The notes under the pieces are model-generated. The model saw only the letters and a program-made list of their open reading frames with translations, was not told the DNA's origin and did no database searches. A program made the translations under genes and the position numbers. Below are positions 25,672 through 35,221 of a DNA stretch of 64,000 nt, piece by piece. This stretch comes from Flavobacteriaceae bacterium CRH (lineage in GTDB: Bacteria > Bacteroidota > Bacteroidia > Flavobacteriales > Flavobacteriaceae). Numbering within the stretch: the stretch's first letter is position 1; each line of letters opens with the position of its first letter. Location: contig LMAJ01000003.1 of NCBI GenBank assembly GCA_001507425.1, positions 406,144 through 470,143 of the forward strand, given 5' to 3'.

Positions 25672-25676
25672 TCAAA

Positions 25677-25710
25677 CAAGAAAGGCTGTCGTAATCGACA
25701 GCCTTTCTTG
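25677..25710. terminator. Hairpin between the 77-aa gene and the M16 operon
   Basis: Perfect 15-bp arms, CAAGAAAGGCTGTCG and its complement, around TAAT. There is little T-tract outside the stem. It probably ends transcription from both sides. It is followed by the repeat-like words TTAGCGCCTTAG and TTAGCACCTTAG. Confidence 0.7.
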
Positions 25711-25754
25711 CTAAAAATTTTAGCGCCTTAGTAACTTAGCACCTTAGAACCTCT

Positions 25755-27803
25755 CTAAAGAAAATCCTTCTCAGTAACTCCTTCATTAATTTTAATATCA
25801 GACATTTTAATATCTAATTCAAAACCTGCATTTTGTATAAGATTAAAAGGAACTTTTACGCCTTTTATCTCTTTATAATCATTAAAATAAGTAGTTTGCG
25901 TAGTCGATTGTCCGCTTTGTTCTTTTATTTTCGTTTCGGCAACTTTTAATCCTGATTTTACATCATAGAAATAAACCGTTTTGCCGTCTTTTATAGAATA
26001 AGCATCATTGCCGTTTATCTGCTCAATTCCGCTTACGGTCAAATCCGTTCTTTTGCTTAATTGTAATTCTTCAAAAGGAGCTGCATTGGCTTTCATTTCG
26101 GCTAAATCATTTCCTTCTAAATTTTTTCGTTGCCCTTGTTGTTCAATATAAGCACCTTTTTCATTTACTACTTGTTTCATCAAAGCCATACTTCCCATAG
26201 AAAGTGAAACCATCATTTTTCCTTTTGAATCTAATTTTGAAACAAAAGTTAATGGAGTAGGGGCTTGCGGAATTTTTGTAGTTCCGTTCATGGCCAGCGT
26301 TTTTACAGTCAAAACTGTTTTTTCGCCACCAATTGCTTTAAGGTAGTTTTCAAAAACACTTTTTGCGGTAATTCCGGCAGGAGCTTCTTTTTTGGTAACA
26401 GGTTTGTCAACAGGATTTCCGTATTTATCAAAATAGAAAATCGGAATTTGTAGTTTTTCTAAACCAGAAATAACTTCAGATCCTTTTCCTGCGATAATGA
26501 TTCGCATATTATCCAACAAGAAATATTTGTTCGATACACGGTAAATATCATCAATAGAAACATTATTTATGGTTTGAATGTATTTTTCGTAAAAATCAGC
26601 AGGAAGTTTTTCTGTTTCGATGTTTAAGGCATAACGAGCTACAGTCTGAGGTTTTTCAACCTGCATTACAAATCTTCCAATATAGCCTGCTTTTACATTT
26701 TTTAATACATCTTCAGAAACTTTCTCTGTTCTGATTCGTTTAATTTCTTTTACAAATTCGGCTACAGCACTATCTGTTACGGCATTTCTAACGGCAGAAG
26801 AAGCTTTAAATTTTGTTACATATTTTCCGCTTCCAATATTAGAACTTGCGCCATACGTCCAGGCGTGCTGCTCACGTAAATTCATGTTCAGGTAACTGTT
26901 AAAATCGCCTCCTAAAATTTGATTGGCAATTACAGCCGGGAAAAAATCAGGATCGCTCATTTTTAAATTCACGGTATTCACCAAAGAAATTTCAGATTGA
27001 ACTGCGTTTGGAACATCAACAAAATCAATTTGAAGTTTAGAAACATTTTGCGGATCAGGATACGTGTTTTTTGGAGCTGTTTGTTTTTTCCAACCTCCAA
27101 AAAGTTTCTCTACGGCTGCTTTAGTTTCTTTAAATTTAATATCGCCAATAATGACTAAATAAGCATTTTCAGGAACAAAATAAGTCGCATAATTTGTCTG
27201 AACGTCTTGTAGCGTTACATTTTTTACAGTTTCTTCAGAAATATATTCGCCTGACGGATGGTTTCTTCCAAATGTCAAAACATCCACTACACGGGCGGCA
27301 ATAGCGGGAACGCTTTTTTCATCTGATTTAAGGCCTTCGATTAATTTTGCTTTTTCCTTTTCAAATTCTACTTCAGTAAAATTTGGTTGTAAAGTACCTT
27401 CTGCTAAAAGTTCTAAAACCCTTCCTGAATATTTTGAAAGTGCGCTGGCATAAGCACCTTGCGAAGTAAAGTTTATGCTTGCTCCGTAAAAGTCAATTTC
27501 TTCATTGAACTTCTCTTTGCTGGTTTTTTTGGTTCCGTTACCAATCAAACTGCTGGTTAATTCATCAACGCCTTTTTTATTTCCTTCTGTAAAAGGAGCA
27601 TTGTCTAAAGTAAGGTTAAAACTTACTCGTGGTAATTTATGATTTTCGACTACCAAAACTTTCATGCCGTTTGCCAAAACAAAAGTTTGTGGTTTTTTGA
27701 TATTGACGACGGGCGAATTTCCTGGTTTTGGTTGTGGACGATCTTGTGCTTGCATAATTCCGGTAAGGAATAAAAGGATTAAAACTGAGTGTATTTTTTT
27801 CAT
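25755..27803 (-). CDS. M16 family peptidase-like subunit without zinc motif, with C-terminal extension
   Basis: 682 residues, signal peptide (LILLFLTGIMQAQ). Residues about 35-455 form two M16 half-domains with typical family words (LANGMKVLVVENHKLPRV, LGGDFNSYLNMNLREQHAWTYG). The HxxEH zinc site is absent: the equivalent position reads KGVDELTSSL. It is therefore the non-catalytic partner of the next protein, as in mitochondrial processing peptidase-type pairs. Residues about 480-682 add a separate domain, with KSVFENYLKAIGG at its start and strands like SKLDSKGKMMVSL, which resembles outer-membrane lipoprotein carrier/sorting-like folds. The pair is probably periplasmic. It lies 12 bp downstream of the catalytic subunit gene. 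Confidence 0.88.
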   Translation of the reverse strand: MKKIHSVLILLFLTGIMQAQDRPQPKPGNSPVVNIKKPQTFVLANGMKVLVVENHKLPRVSFNLTLDNAPFTEGNKKGVDELTSSLIGNGTKKTSKEKFNEEIDFYGASINFTSQGAYASALSKYSGRVLELLAEGTLQPNFTEVEFEKEKAKLIEGLKSDEKSVPAIAARVVDVLTFGRNHPSGEYISEETVKNVTLQDVQTNYATYFVPENAYLVIIGDIKFKETKAAVEKLFGGWKKQTAPKNTYPDPQNVSKLQIDFVDVPNAVQSEISLVNTVNLKMSDPDFFPAVIANQILGGDFNSYLNMNLREQHAWTYGASSNIGSGKYVTKFKASSAVRNAVTDSAVAEFVKEIKRIRTEKVSEDVLKNVKAGYIGRFVMQVEKPQTVARYALNIETEKLPADFYEKYIQTINNVSIDDIYRVSNKYFLLDNMRIIIAGKGSEVISGLEKLQIPIFYFDKYGNPVDKPVTKKEAPAGITAKSVFENYLKAIGGEKTVLTVKTLAMNGTTKIPQAPTPLTFVSKLDSKGKMMVSLSMGSMALMKQVVNEKGAYIEQQGQRKNLEGNDLAEMKANAAPFEELQLSKRTDLTVSGIEQINGNDAYSIKDGKTVYFYDVKSGLKVAETKIKEQSGQSTTQTTYFNDYKEIKGVKVPFNLIQNAGFELDIKMSDIKINEGVTEKDFL

Positions 27804-27815
27804 GATTCGATATTC

Positions 27816-29138
27816 TTAGTTTTGAGCTTTTTTTGAAGGAATATAATCTAAAATTAAACGCTGGTTAGGGTTTAAATACTTTTTGGCAACCTCTCTAATC
27901 TCTTCTCTTGTAATAGAATGATAAAGGTCGATTTCGGTATTAATAAGATTTACGTCTCCATAAAGTAAATAATAAGAAGCTAAATTTTCAGCAATTCCTT
28001 CAACACTGGCATTGGCGTTGACGAAATTATTGTCGAATTTATTTTGCAATTTTTCATAGTCTTTTTCAGAAATCAAATCGGTTTGTATTTTTACAATTTC
28101 CTCGTCCATTTCTTTTAAGATGTCTGCAGTGGTGTAAGTTCCCATTGGTAAACCGTACAAAATATACATTCCGTAATCTTCCTGACTAAAACCTACAGCA
28201 CCAATTTGAAGCGCCATTTTTTTATCGTCGACTATTTTTTTGTATAGTTTTGAGCTTTTTCCGTCACTTAAATAAGAAGAAATCAAGTCTAAAACTCTCG
28301 CATCTCTCGTTTTCATTGAAGGAGTCCTGTACGAAGCCACAATCATCGGAATCTGAATATTCGGATCTTCGTAAGTTGCTTTAATAGTTTGTGTAATTGG
28401 TTCTTCTGTAAAAGTTTGTTTTTTTACGACTTCACCTTTCGGGATTGAACCAAAATATTTCTGAATCCATTCTTTTGTTTTCGATTTCTCAAAATCACCG
28501 GCAACGACTAAAACAGCATTGTTTGGTGTGTAGAATTTTTTATTAAAAGCCTGAAATTCTTCTAGGGTTGCGGCATCCAGATCTTTCATCGAACCAATTG
28601 TAGTCCAGCGATAAGGATGGTTTTTAAACATGTTTTTCTTAACCTCAGGAAGAATGTTTCCGTAAGGCTGATTGTCATAACGCGTTCTTTTTTCTTCTTT
28701 TACAACTTCATTTTGGGTTTCAACTCCAATTTTATTAATAATTGGGTGCATCAATCGCTCAGACTCCATCCATAAACCCAATTCAAGGCTGTTTGAAGGG
28801 AAAACTTCATAGTAATACGTTCTGTCGTCAGATGTATTAGCGTTGTTTACTCCGCCATTGGCCGTAACGATTTTCATCCATTCGCCACGTTTTATATTTT
28901 GAGTTCCCTCAAATAATAAATGTTCAAAAAAGTGTGCGAAACCTGTTCTGTCCGGACGTTCGTCTTTTGAGCCAACATGATACATTACTGAGGTTATGAC
29001 AACCGGCGCAGAAGTATCATTGTGCAAAATAACATGCATTCCGTTGTCTAAATTGTATTCTTCAAAAGCTACTTTTTGAGCATGAGCTACTCCGCCAAGC
29101 ATTAATGCAGCACTTAACATCATTATTGAGTTTTTCAT
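27816..29138 (-). CDS. M16 family zinc metallopeptidase, catalytic subunit
   Basis: 440 residues, signal peptide (ALMLGGVAHAQ). The inverted zinc motif HFFEH is intact (H69, E72, H73), with the downstream glutamate in QNEVVKEEKR as the third ligand region. The second half carries the R/Y substrate-binding region typical of M16 (SSYLSDGKSSKLYKKI). It is likely a periplasmic peptidase working as a heterodimer with the following gene product. The substrate is unknown; members of the family degrade peptides or process proteins. It is the first gene of a two-gene operon and divergent from rplU. Confidence 0.92.
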   Translation of the reverse strand: MKNSIMMLSAALMLGGVAHAQKVAFEEYNLDNGMHVILHNDTSAPVVITSVMYHVGSKDERPDRTGFAHFFEHLLFEGTQNIKRGEWMKIVTANGGVNNANTSDDRTYYYEVFPSNSLELGLWMESERLMHPIINKIGVETQNEVVKEEKRTRYDNQPYGNILPEVKKNMFKNHPYRWTTIGSMKDLDAATLEEFQAFNKKFYTPNNAVLVVAGDFEKSKTKEWIQKYFGSIPKGEVVKKQTFTEEPITQTIKATYEDPNIQIPMIVASYRTPSMKTRDARVLDLISSYLSDGKSSKLYKKIVDDKKMALQIGAVGFSQEDYGMYILYGLPMGTYTTADILKEMDEEIVKIQTDLISEKDYEKLQNKFDNNFVNANASVEGIAENLASYYLLYGDVNLINTEIDLYHSITREEIREVAKKYLNPNQRLILDYIPSKKAQN

Positions 29139-29353
29139 AAAGATTAATAATTTTTGTTACCTATATAAGTAATAGGTAGCCAAGAGTTGATTATAGTTAC
29201 ATCAAAAATACCTTTTTTTAATCATGATTTAAAGATTCGCATTTGTTTTGATAATATTTTAACAATCTTTTACATTTAAATGATTTGAAGAAAGAAGTAA
29301 AATACCTTGAAAAACAGACTTTAAACAGAATAAAATATTTTTAGAATAAGAGA

Positions 29354-29383
29354 TTGCACAGTAAATTTTTAATTGTATATTTG
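29354..29383 (+). promoter_or_regulatory. Consensus promoter of rplU-rpmA
   Basis: TTG (29354-29356), 19 bases, then TATATTTG (29376-29383). This is a full match to the Bacteroidota consensus, ending about 30 bases before the rplU ATG. Confidence 0.8.
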
Positions 29384-29413
29384 CAACCTTAAAAATCAAT
29401 AAATCAATTTGGT

Positions 29414-29857
29414 ATGTATGCAATCGTAGAGATAGCAGGGCAACAATTCAAAGTAAGCAAAGACTTAAAGGTTTATGTTCACCGTTTGGCTAATGAAGAA
29501 GGTTCAAAAATTTCTTTTGACAAAGTTCTTTTATTAGACGATAACGGAAGCATTACTTTAGGCGCCCCAGCTATAGAAGGTGCTTCAGTAGAAGCTAAAG
29601 TGTTACAACACTTAAAAGGAGATAAAGTTATCGTTTTCAAAAAGAAAAGAAGAAAAGGATACAAAAAGAGAAATGGTCACAGACAATATCTTACTCAAAT
29701 TGTAATTGAAGGTATTACTGCAGCAGGCGGAACTAAAAAAGCAGCAGCTAAAAAAGCGGTTGTAGCAGAAGATGCTCCGGCAGCTGAAGTTGAAGCAGCT
29801 CCAAAAGCAAAAAAAGCAGCAGCTCCAAAAGCAAAAAAAGAAGCTACTAAAGAATAA
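29414..29857 (+). CDS. rplU: 50S ribosomal protein L21
   Basis: 147 residues. L21 binds 23S rRNA and associates with L20. The first 100 residues are canonical (MYAIVEIAGQQFKVSKD, FKKKRRKGYKKRNGHRQ). The C-terminus carries an extra tail of about 45 residues made of Ala, Lys, Pro and Glu, which lengthens the protein compared with the roughly 103-residue E. coli form. Such tails occur in Bacteroidota L21. It is co-transcribed with rpmA, 24 bp downstream, from a consensus promoter. Confidence 0.97.
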   Translation: MYAIVEIAGQQFKVSKDLKVYVHRLANEEGSKISFDKVLLLDDNGSITLGAPAIEGASVEAKVLQHLKGDKVIVFKKKRRKGYKKRNGHRQYLTQIVIEGITAAGGTKKAAAKKAVVAEDAPAAEVEAAPKAKKAAAPKAKKEATKE

Positions 29858-29881
29858 TAACAATATTTAAACTCATACGTC

Positions 29882-30142
29882 ATGGCTCACAAGAAAGGTG
29901 TCGGTAGTTCGAAGAATGGTAGAGAATCAGAATCAAAACGTTTAGGCGTTAAGATTTTTGGAGGACAAGCTGCTATTGCTGGTAACATTATCGTTAGACA
30001 AAGAGGTTCAAAACACAATCCAGGTGAAAATGTTTACATCAGTAAAGATCACACACTACACGCAAGAGTAGCTGGAGTTGTTAAGTTCCAAAAGAAAAGA
30101 GATAACAAATCTTATGTATCTATCCTTCCATTCGAAGCATAA
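29882..30142 (+). CDS. rpmA: 50S ribosomal protein L27
   Basis: 86 residues with the unmistakable start [20 protein letters not shown] and the motif [20 protein letters not shown]. The N-terminus of L27 reaches the peptidyl-transferase centre. There is no Firmicutes-type cleavable N-terminal extension. It is the second gene of the rplU-rpmA operon, which ends at a clear terminator. Confidence 0.98.
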   Translation: MAHKKGVGSSKNGRESESKRLGVKIFGGQAAIAGNIIVRQRGSKHNPGENVYISKDHTLHARVAGVVKFQKKRDNKSYVSILPFEA

Positions 30143-30161
30143 TCATTAGATTACTTATTAC

Positions 30162-30192
30162 AAAACCCGTTCTGAAAAGAGCGGGTTTTTTG
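30162..30192 (+). terminator. Intrinsic terminator of rplU-rpmA
   Basis: AAAACCCGTTCT pairs with AGAGCGGGTTTT (one G-U) around GAAA, followed by a T-rich run. Confidence 0.85.
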
Positions 30193-30223
30193 TTTTTGAT
30201 AAGTTTGTGTTTCTTAAATTTGG

Positions 30224-30239
30224 TCCCGAAGTTTCGGGA
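30224..30239. repeat. Palindrome TCCCGAAGTnTCGGGA, copy 1
   Basis: TCCCGAAGTTTCGGGA in the spacer before the membrane-protein gene. A second copy with one changed centre base is at 38562-38577 and a related CCCGA/TCGGG hairpin at 41332-41345. None has a T-tract. Confidence 0.55.
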
Positions 30240-30303
30240 TTAAAAATTGGAATTTAGGTATAACTTTTATTTGTATTTTTGGTTGAATTAATTCCCCCAA
30301 ATT

Positions 30304-31608
30304 TTGAAAAATACATTCCTGCTTTTATTCTTTTTTTGCATCAGTATCTATGCAAAAGAAATTCCTTCTACAAAAGAGACTCAAATCACAAACGAAATCA
30401 TATCGCTAAATGATTCTCAAAAAAAGATATTATTTGAATTTGCCGTTCTGCAAAAAAATGGTTTTGATGCCAATGGATATTGGCTAAAAAACAAAAACAA
30501 ATTTCCGGCATTTACTGATAGTGTGAGGAATAATTTGGCAGATGAAATATTTGTAAATTCTCAAGTATTGTATACGCCTGTAAAAAATTCGGCAATACAT
30601 TTATGGATGCAGACACAATCGCTCACCAATTGGATGTTGTATTTGGCTGCTTTTATTGCAATCTGCGCCATAATAGGATTATTGCGTAATTATTGGAACC
30701 GACTTCTGGGAATGCTAATTATGCAATTTGCTCCTTTATTCAGGCTTTTATTTTCGGCAATTTTATTAACATATGAATTACTTCTTATAGGTGTTCTTTG
30801 CATTGTTGGAGCGCCTTATGTAGATGAAATGACATTTCGTACAATAATTATACATACAGGTTTGTTTTTACTTTGGAGTCAGTCTACAGCCATTTTTACC
30901 AGAAAATATCTTGTCAAAAAATATATTTTTGAAGTAAGGAATAATTTCTGGGGAAGCAATCAATGGGAAGCAGTAAAAACAATTTGTCTTCCTGCCATTA
31001 TTGTTACAATTGCACTTTTGTACCTTATATATAAAGTTCCTGCAGACGTATTGTATAATTATGAAGTAGTTGTATCTGGTATGGCGGCTATTTGTGCGTT
31101 GCCTTTTTGGAGAATTATCGAAAAATATATTTATCCGGTTCTGATTCCGTTTAAAGACACGAGTGTCGAAAGAAGTATTTACTCGCTTGCAGCTTGTACT
31201 GTTCTGGCTTTAGTAATAGATGTGGTGCTTATATGGCAGATAAATCCCCTCTTTTATTACATCATAATTGCTTTGACAACTTTATTGATTATGTCAATTT
31301 TAATATTGTCTGTTAAGGATAATTACAAATACGATTACAGAAACTATTATTATATTCAATGTATTACGATTGCTTTTTTTGTATCTGTTTTATGGTATAG
31401 TTTTCATATTCGTTCAGGAGAAATAATATGGGTTGCATTAATTGGAGCCAGCATTTTTGTAATCATCAAGTATTGGGAAATCCCTACTTTTTTTATTAGT
31501 TGGAAAAGAAGCAGAGGTTGGACATGGGGATTTTTAGGCATGGCAGCATTACTTTGGCTGTTAGCTAAAGGTATTCTGTATCTTTCTAAAATTGGATTTA
31601 TGGTTTAA
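30304..31608 (+). CDS. Polytopic membrane protein of unknown function
   Basis: 434 residues, TTG start chosen because it gives a clean signal peptide (TFLLLFFFCISIYAKE). Residues about 25-105 are soluble and presumably periplasmic. From about 110 to the end there are some nine or ten hydrophobic segments, e.g. WMLYLAAFIAICAIIGLL, LLIGVLCIVGAPYV, IIVTIALLYLIY, VLALVIDVVLIW and MAALLWLLAKGILYL. The arrangement of an N-terminal soluble part and a multi-helix C-terminal half resembles mechanosensitive-channel-like proteins, but the pore-helix motif of MscS is not evident. I do not assign a function. Its neighbours are unrelated. Confidence 0.65.
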   Translation: MKNTFLLLFFFCISIYAKEIPSTKETQITNEIISLNDSQKKILFEFAVLQKNGFDANGYWLKNKNKFPAFTDSVRNNLADEIFVNSQVLYTPVKNSAIHLWMQTQSLTNWMLYLAAFIAICAIIGLLRNYWNRLLGMLIMQFAPLFRLLFSAILLTYELLLIGVLCIVGAPYVDEMTFRTIIIHTGLFLLWSQSTAIFTRKYLVKKYIFEVRNNFWGSNQWEAVKTICLPAIIVTIALLYLIYKVPADVLYNYEVVVSGMAAICALPFWRIIEKYIYPVLIPFKDTSVERSIYSLAACTVLALVIDVVLIWQINPLFYYIIIALTTLLIMSILILSVKDNYKYDYRNYYYIQCITIAFFVSVLWYSFHIRSGEIIWVALIGASIFVIIKYWEIPTFFISWKRSRGWTWGFLGMAALLWLLAKGILYLSKIGFMV

Positions 31609-31613
31609 AAAGG

Positions 31614-31675
31614 TTTTTCTGTGTCATTTCTCCCTTCGGTCGAAATAACACAGAATCCGAAATGACACAGAAAAA
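31614..31675. repeat. Long inverted repeat after the membrane-protein gene
   Basis: Perfect 17-bp arms TTTTTCTGTGTCATTTC (31614-31630) and its complement (31659-31675) enclose a 28-base loop containing CTCCCTTCGGTCGAAAT. Words like these are common in Flavobacterium spacers. It is followed by a second, A/T-rich inverted repeat (TTGAAATTT/AAATTTCAA, about 31680-31716) next to the AsmA stop. Confidence 0.6.
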
Positions 31676-31718
31676 TATAATTGAAATTTGGAATTTCAGA
31701 ATTTGAAATTTCAAAAAT

Positions 31719-34475
31719 TTACCACCTGTCAAAAGTTTCTGTAAGATCTTTCGTTTTACTTCCCATTTTTATGTTAGGGTTATGCTGTGTTCCTGTTATA
31801 GTCATTGGAATTCCGAATATACCAAGAGGAGGCAGGCCTAATCGCATTTTTAAGTTCAGTTTTCCGTCCAGGCTTGTTGTGCCTTCAATTCTAGGTCTGA
31901 AGCCGGCAAACTTAAATTTAAAGCGCTCTATTGTCATGATATTATTTTTGACAGTAGTTTTAATGTCAACTTTAGATACATCAGGATTTTTCATCGATTC
32001 AGAATTTGTTTTTTTGCTTACGGCATTAAACATTTTCAAACCTCTTATTTTTACATTTTTTACAGAAAGTGTTCCGCCGCCTACTAATGAAGGATAAACA
32101 GGTTCCATATTGCCGTTTAATCGACCTTTTAATTGATAATCAAGCGATACTATTCCTTGTGCTTTTTCTGCGGCACTTGCCATTTTTCTAAATACTTCAA
32201 CTTCATTATAAGCTCTTTTAATATCAAAATCTGAAGCTTTAATGCTATAGTCGAAATTTGCATTTTGAGGGGTTACAGCTTGATAGTTAGCATTCATAGC
32301 AACTTTACAGCCAATTAAATTGAAACCGGTATTTTGCATGCTTAGCTTCCCTTGGTTCATTTTTAAATTACCGCTGGCATTTTGCAGTATCAGTTTGTCG
32401 AAATTTACCTTATGGGCATTCGCTATTAATCGCAAATCCAAATTTGTTGGAATTATAATGACCCCGGTTTGTTTTTTTTCTTCCGAAGTACTTTTAGTGG
32501 ACGTTTTATTTTCAGTTACAGAGCTATTAGGGTCAATTTTCGACATAAATTCATCAACATTTATATGTCCTGCCGAAACAGCAAAAGAACCTCTTAAAAT
32601 CCCTGTATTTGTTGTAAGATAATTAAAAACGTTTTGCAGATATCCATCCATTTTAAAATCTGATTCTCCATAAGCCGCCAAAAAATTATCGAACGACATT
32701 TTATCCTGATTGATTTTGAAAATACCTTTTTTAATGATGAATTTTTTAGGAAGATATTCAGATGCAATACCAATATTTCTAAGCTCAAGCGTTCCTTTAT
32801 TCTGTAATTTGCTGTAATTTCCTTTCTCAGCATCGCTTCGTTTGCCCTTTAGAACCAAATCAGCTTTTATAAAACCATCTAAATCAAGTCCTTTTTGAGA
32901 AAAAACTTTGTAAATTTTATTGACATCAAGTTCGCCTTTTGCTTTAATGTTATAATTTAAATCGGCAAAATCGTTTAAATCAGCTTGCACAAAAACAGGT
33001 TTACCTTCAAAAGTAAACTGAGCCGGCTTCAGGTTAATTTTTAAATCCTCAAAAGTTCCCTTTTGATTCTCAATTTTAGAATTAACAAAAATGTTGGTTA
33101 TGGCATTCGGATAATAGTTCGTTTTTACATATCCGTTTTTCAAATCAATTATTCCTTTTGTAACAGGAAAAAGTTTGTTTTTTTTATCGAATTTTCCTTT
33201 TGCTTTTACATCGCCAACTAAAGTTCCTTTTAGTTGCAAACCAGGAATTCCCAAAGCTGCACTTAGTTTTTGCAGATCAAGCTTTGCTTTAAAATCGGCA
33301 TTTATAGTAGGCGTATTCATGCCTACTATATAAAAAGTTGATTTCAAATAATCCTTGTCAATATTTAAGGATATATTTTTACCATCAACAATTAAAAGGT
33401 CCGGATTTAAAGACGGTACTTTTGTATTAACTTCTAAATTAAGGTTAGAAACCGGAAGGGCACTTTTTTTATAGTTCACAAAACCGCCTTCTATTTTTAC
33501 ATCTAAATTAAGGTCCGGTGCAATTTTTTGCGATGCGATATAATTTCCTTTTAAAGTTAAAAGCAGATTTGTGTTTCCTTTTAATTCAGTTTTAGAAAGC
33601 CAGGTAATGTATTTTGGAGGAAAAGCGGTAAAAACATCATACAAATCACTATTGTCTGATTTTATAACCAAATCCATTTTATAACCATCTTTCAGGATAT
33701 TAAAATTTCCTTTAAAGTCAACTACAAGCTGATTTATTTTTAAGTTGTTTTGTTCAAAAAAGAAAGATAACGAGTTGAAATTTACTTTAGTAATTAAATC
33801 AGCATCAACTTTTTTATTCATTAAATAGGGTTCATTATCGTAAACTATATTCAGTTTTTCGATTTTGGCTTTTGAGTATAAATCAAAAACAGCTTTGTTT
33901 AAATCTCCTTTTCCTAAGTAATTAAAGCCCAAAGCATCCAAATGAACTTTTGTAGATTGATCGTCGTAAATAATTTTACTGTTGATAATCTCAATACGTT
34001 CGAGTTTTAATGCAGCGTCGCTGCTGTCTTTCGGTTGTTCTGCCTGCGATGTCGATTTGTAAACGTTGTAATTTGCTTCGCCTTTTTTGTTAACTTTTAC
34101 ATTAATAAAAGAATCAGACAAATAAATCTGATCAATTTTTACCGATTTGCTAAAAATCAAACTTGCCACATCAATTCCAAAAGAAACTTCCTTTGCAGTT
34201 ATAAATTTTTCCTTTTTATATGGAGCTGATCCGTTAAGGCTTAAGTCGTTTAATGTCAAAGTCAAAGAAGGAAAATGACGAAAAAACGAAACAGAAACAT
34301 CAGAGTAGTTAAGTTCGGCACTCAGCTTTTCATTCGCCGTTTTTTTGATTTGATCTTTAATTTGATCTTCAAAAACAATTGGCATTAAAAACAGTAATCC
34401 AAAAATAACGAGAAAAGTTATTCCCAGATATTTGCCTGTTTTAAGTAAGGCCGACTTAAATTTATTATGTAACAT
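31719..34475 (-). CDS. AsmA-like family protein
   Basis: 918 residues. One N-terminal membrane anchor (YLGITFLVIFGLLFLMPIVF, about 16-36) is followed by a very long periplasmic region of repeating beta-strands. The AsmA start signature is present (NEKLSAELNYSDVSVSFFRHFPSLTLTLNDLSL), as are the C-terminal region words (GIVSLDYQLKGRLNGNMEPV, GGTLSVKNVKIRGLKMF). Large AsmA-like proteins are now linked to phospholipid transport between inner and outer membranes through a beta-groove; that function is inferred for this one. A low-complexity Ser/Thr/Lys stretch (ENKTSTKSTSEEKKQ) interrupts the C-terminal third. No partner genes are nearby. Confidence 0.85.
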   Translation of the reverse strand: MLHNKFKSALLKTGKYLGITFLVIFGLLFLMPIVFEDQIKDQIKKTANEKLSAELNYSDVSVSFFRHFPSLTLTLNDLSLNGSAPYKKEKFITAKEVSFGIDVASLIFSKSVKIDQIYLSDSFINVKVNKKGEANYNVYKSTSQAEQPKDSSDAALKLERIEIINSKIIYDDQSTKVHLDALGFNYLGKGDLNKAVFDLYSKAKIEKLNIVYDNEPYLMNKKVDADLITKVNFNSLSFFFEQNNLKINQLVVDFKGNFNILKDGYKMDLVIKSDNSDLYDVFTAFPPKYITWLSKTELKGNTNLLLTLKGNYIASQKIAPDLNLDVKIEGGFVNYKKSALPVSNLNLEVNTKVPSLNPDLLIVDGKNISLNIDKDYLKSTFYIVGMNTPTINADFKAKLDLQKLSAALGIPGLQLKGTLVGDVKAKGKFDKKNKLFPVTKGIIDLKNGYVKTNYYPNAITNIFVNSKIENQKGTFEDLKINLKPAQFTFEGKPVFVQADLNDFADLNYNIKAKGELDVNKIYKVFSQKGLDLDGFIKADLVLKGKRSDAEKGNYSKLQNKGTLELRNIGIASEYLPKKFIIKKGIFKINQDKMSFDNFLAAYGESDFKMDGYLQNVFNYLTTNTGILRGSFAVSAGHINVDEFMSKIDPNSSVTENKTSTKSTSEEKKQTGVIIIPTNLDLRLIANAHKVNFDKLILQNASGNLKMNQGKLSMQNTGFNLIGCKVAMNANYQAVTPQNANFDYSIKASDFDIKRAYNEVEVFRKMASAAEKAQGIVSLDYQLKGRLNGNMEPVYPSLVGGGTLSVKNVKIRGLKMFNAVSKKTNSESMKNPDVSKVDIKTTVKNNIMTIERFKFKFAGFRPRIEGTTSLDGKLNLKMRLGLPPLGIFGIPMTITGTQHNPNIKMGSKTKDLTETFDRW

Positions 34476-34525
34476 TTTAAAATTGTGGTATTATTATAAG
34501 CTGAATTAAATTGAATAGAAATGAT

Positions 34526-35107
34526 TTATCCGTGAACAGTTTCATTTTTTCCGTAGTTGGTAATGATAGAACCTTCATAGTCAATCCATTCTTTCCAACG
34601 TTTATCAATGTCTATGTTGTCTTGGTATTTTCTGGCGAACCCTAGAAAAGTAGTGTAATGTCCTGCTTCAGAAATCATTAAATCACGATAGAATTTAGCT
34701 AGTTCTTTGTCTTTTATATTTTCAGAAAGTACTTTAAAACGCTCACAGCTTCTGGCTTCGATCATTGCAGAGAACAATAAACGATCGCAAAGTGCGTCTT
34801 TTCTGCTTCCATCTTTTTTCATGAATTTAAAAAGTTCATTTACATAATGATCTTTTCTTTCACGGCCCAAAGTCAAACCTCTTTTTTTGATAATGTCGTG
34901 AACCATTTGCAAATGCTCTAATTCTTCGCGCGCAATGACAAGCATTTCAGTTACTAATTCCTCTAATTCAGAGTTATAAGTGACTAAACTTATGGCATTT
35001 GATGCTGCTTTTTGCTCGCACCAGGCGTGGTCAGTCAAAATTTCTTCGATATTCGACTCGACTATATTTACCCAACGCGGGTCAGTAGCTAATTTTAATC
35101 CTAACAT
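34526..35107 (-). CDS. miaE: tRNA-(ms2io6A)-hydroxylase family protein
   Basis: 193 residues. MiaE is a non-haem diiron enzyme that hydroxylates the 2-methylthio-isopentenyl group on A37 of tRNA. Ferritin-like helices carry the metal ligands: Glu in VESNIEEIL, EELEHLQM (ExxH), EARSCERF and SEAGHY (ExxH). The aromatic DHAWCEQKAASNAISL segment is typical. The length matches the family. A TAATTTTG box at 35133-35140 lies 25 bases upstream of the ATG. Confidence 0.93.
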   Translation of the reverse strand: MLGLKLATDPRWVNIVESNIEEILTDHAWCEQKAASNAISLVTYNSELEELVTEMLVIAREELEHLQMVHDIIKKRGLTLGRERKDHYVNELFKFMKKDGSRKDALCDRLLFSAMIEARSCERFKVLSENIKDKELAKFYRDLMISEAGHYTTFLGFARKYQDNIDIDKRWKEWIDYEGSIITNYGKNETVHG

Positions 35108-35132
35108 AACTTTATTGAAAAAATTGATCCTG

Positions 35133-35140
35133 CAAAATTA
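35133..35140 (-). promoter_or_regulatory. TAnnTTTG promoter box of miaE
   Basis: The minus strand reads TAATTTTG, giving a leader of roughly 20 bases to the ATG at 35107. Confidence 0.5.
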
Positions 35141-35221
35141 GTCTTTTTTATTGCCGAAAGTCAGGAAACATCGTGCAAATGCGCACAAAAAAGCATTATT
35201 TTGTAACTTCAAACAATTACA

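Noticed and set aside
29612..29883. Cys/Phe-rich or Ala-rich minus-strand frames over rplU
   Set aside because: Mirror images of the Ala/Lys-rich L21 tail, with no independent support.
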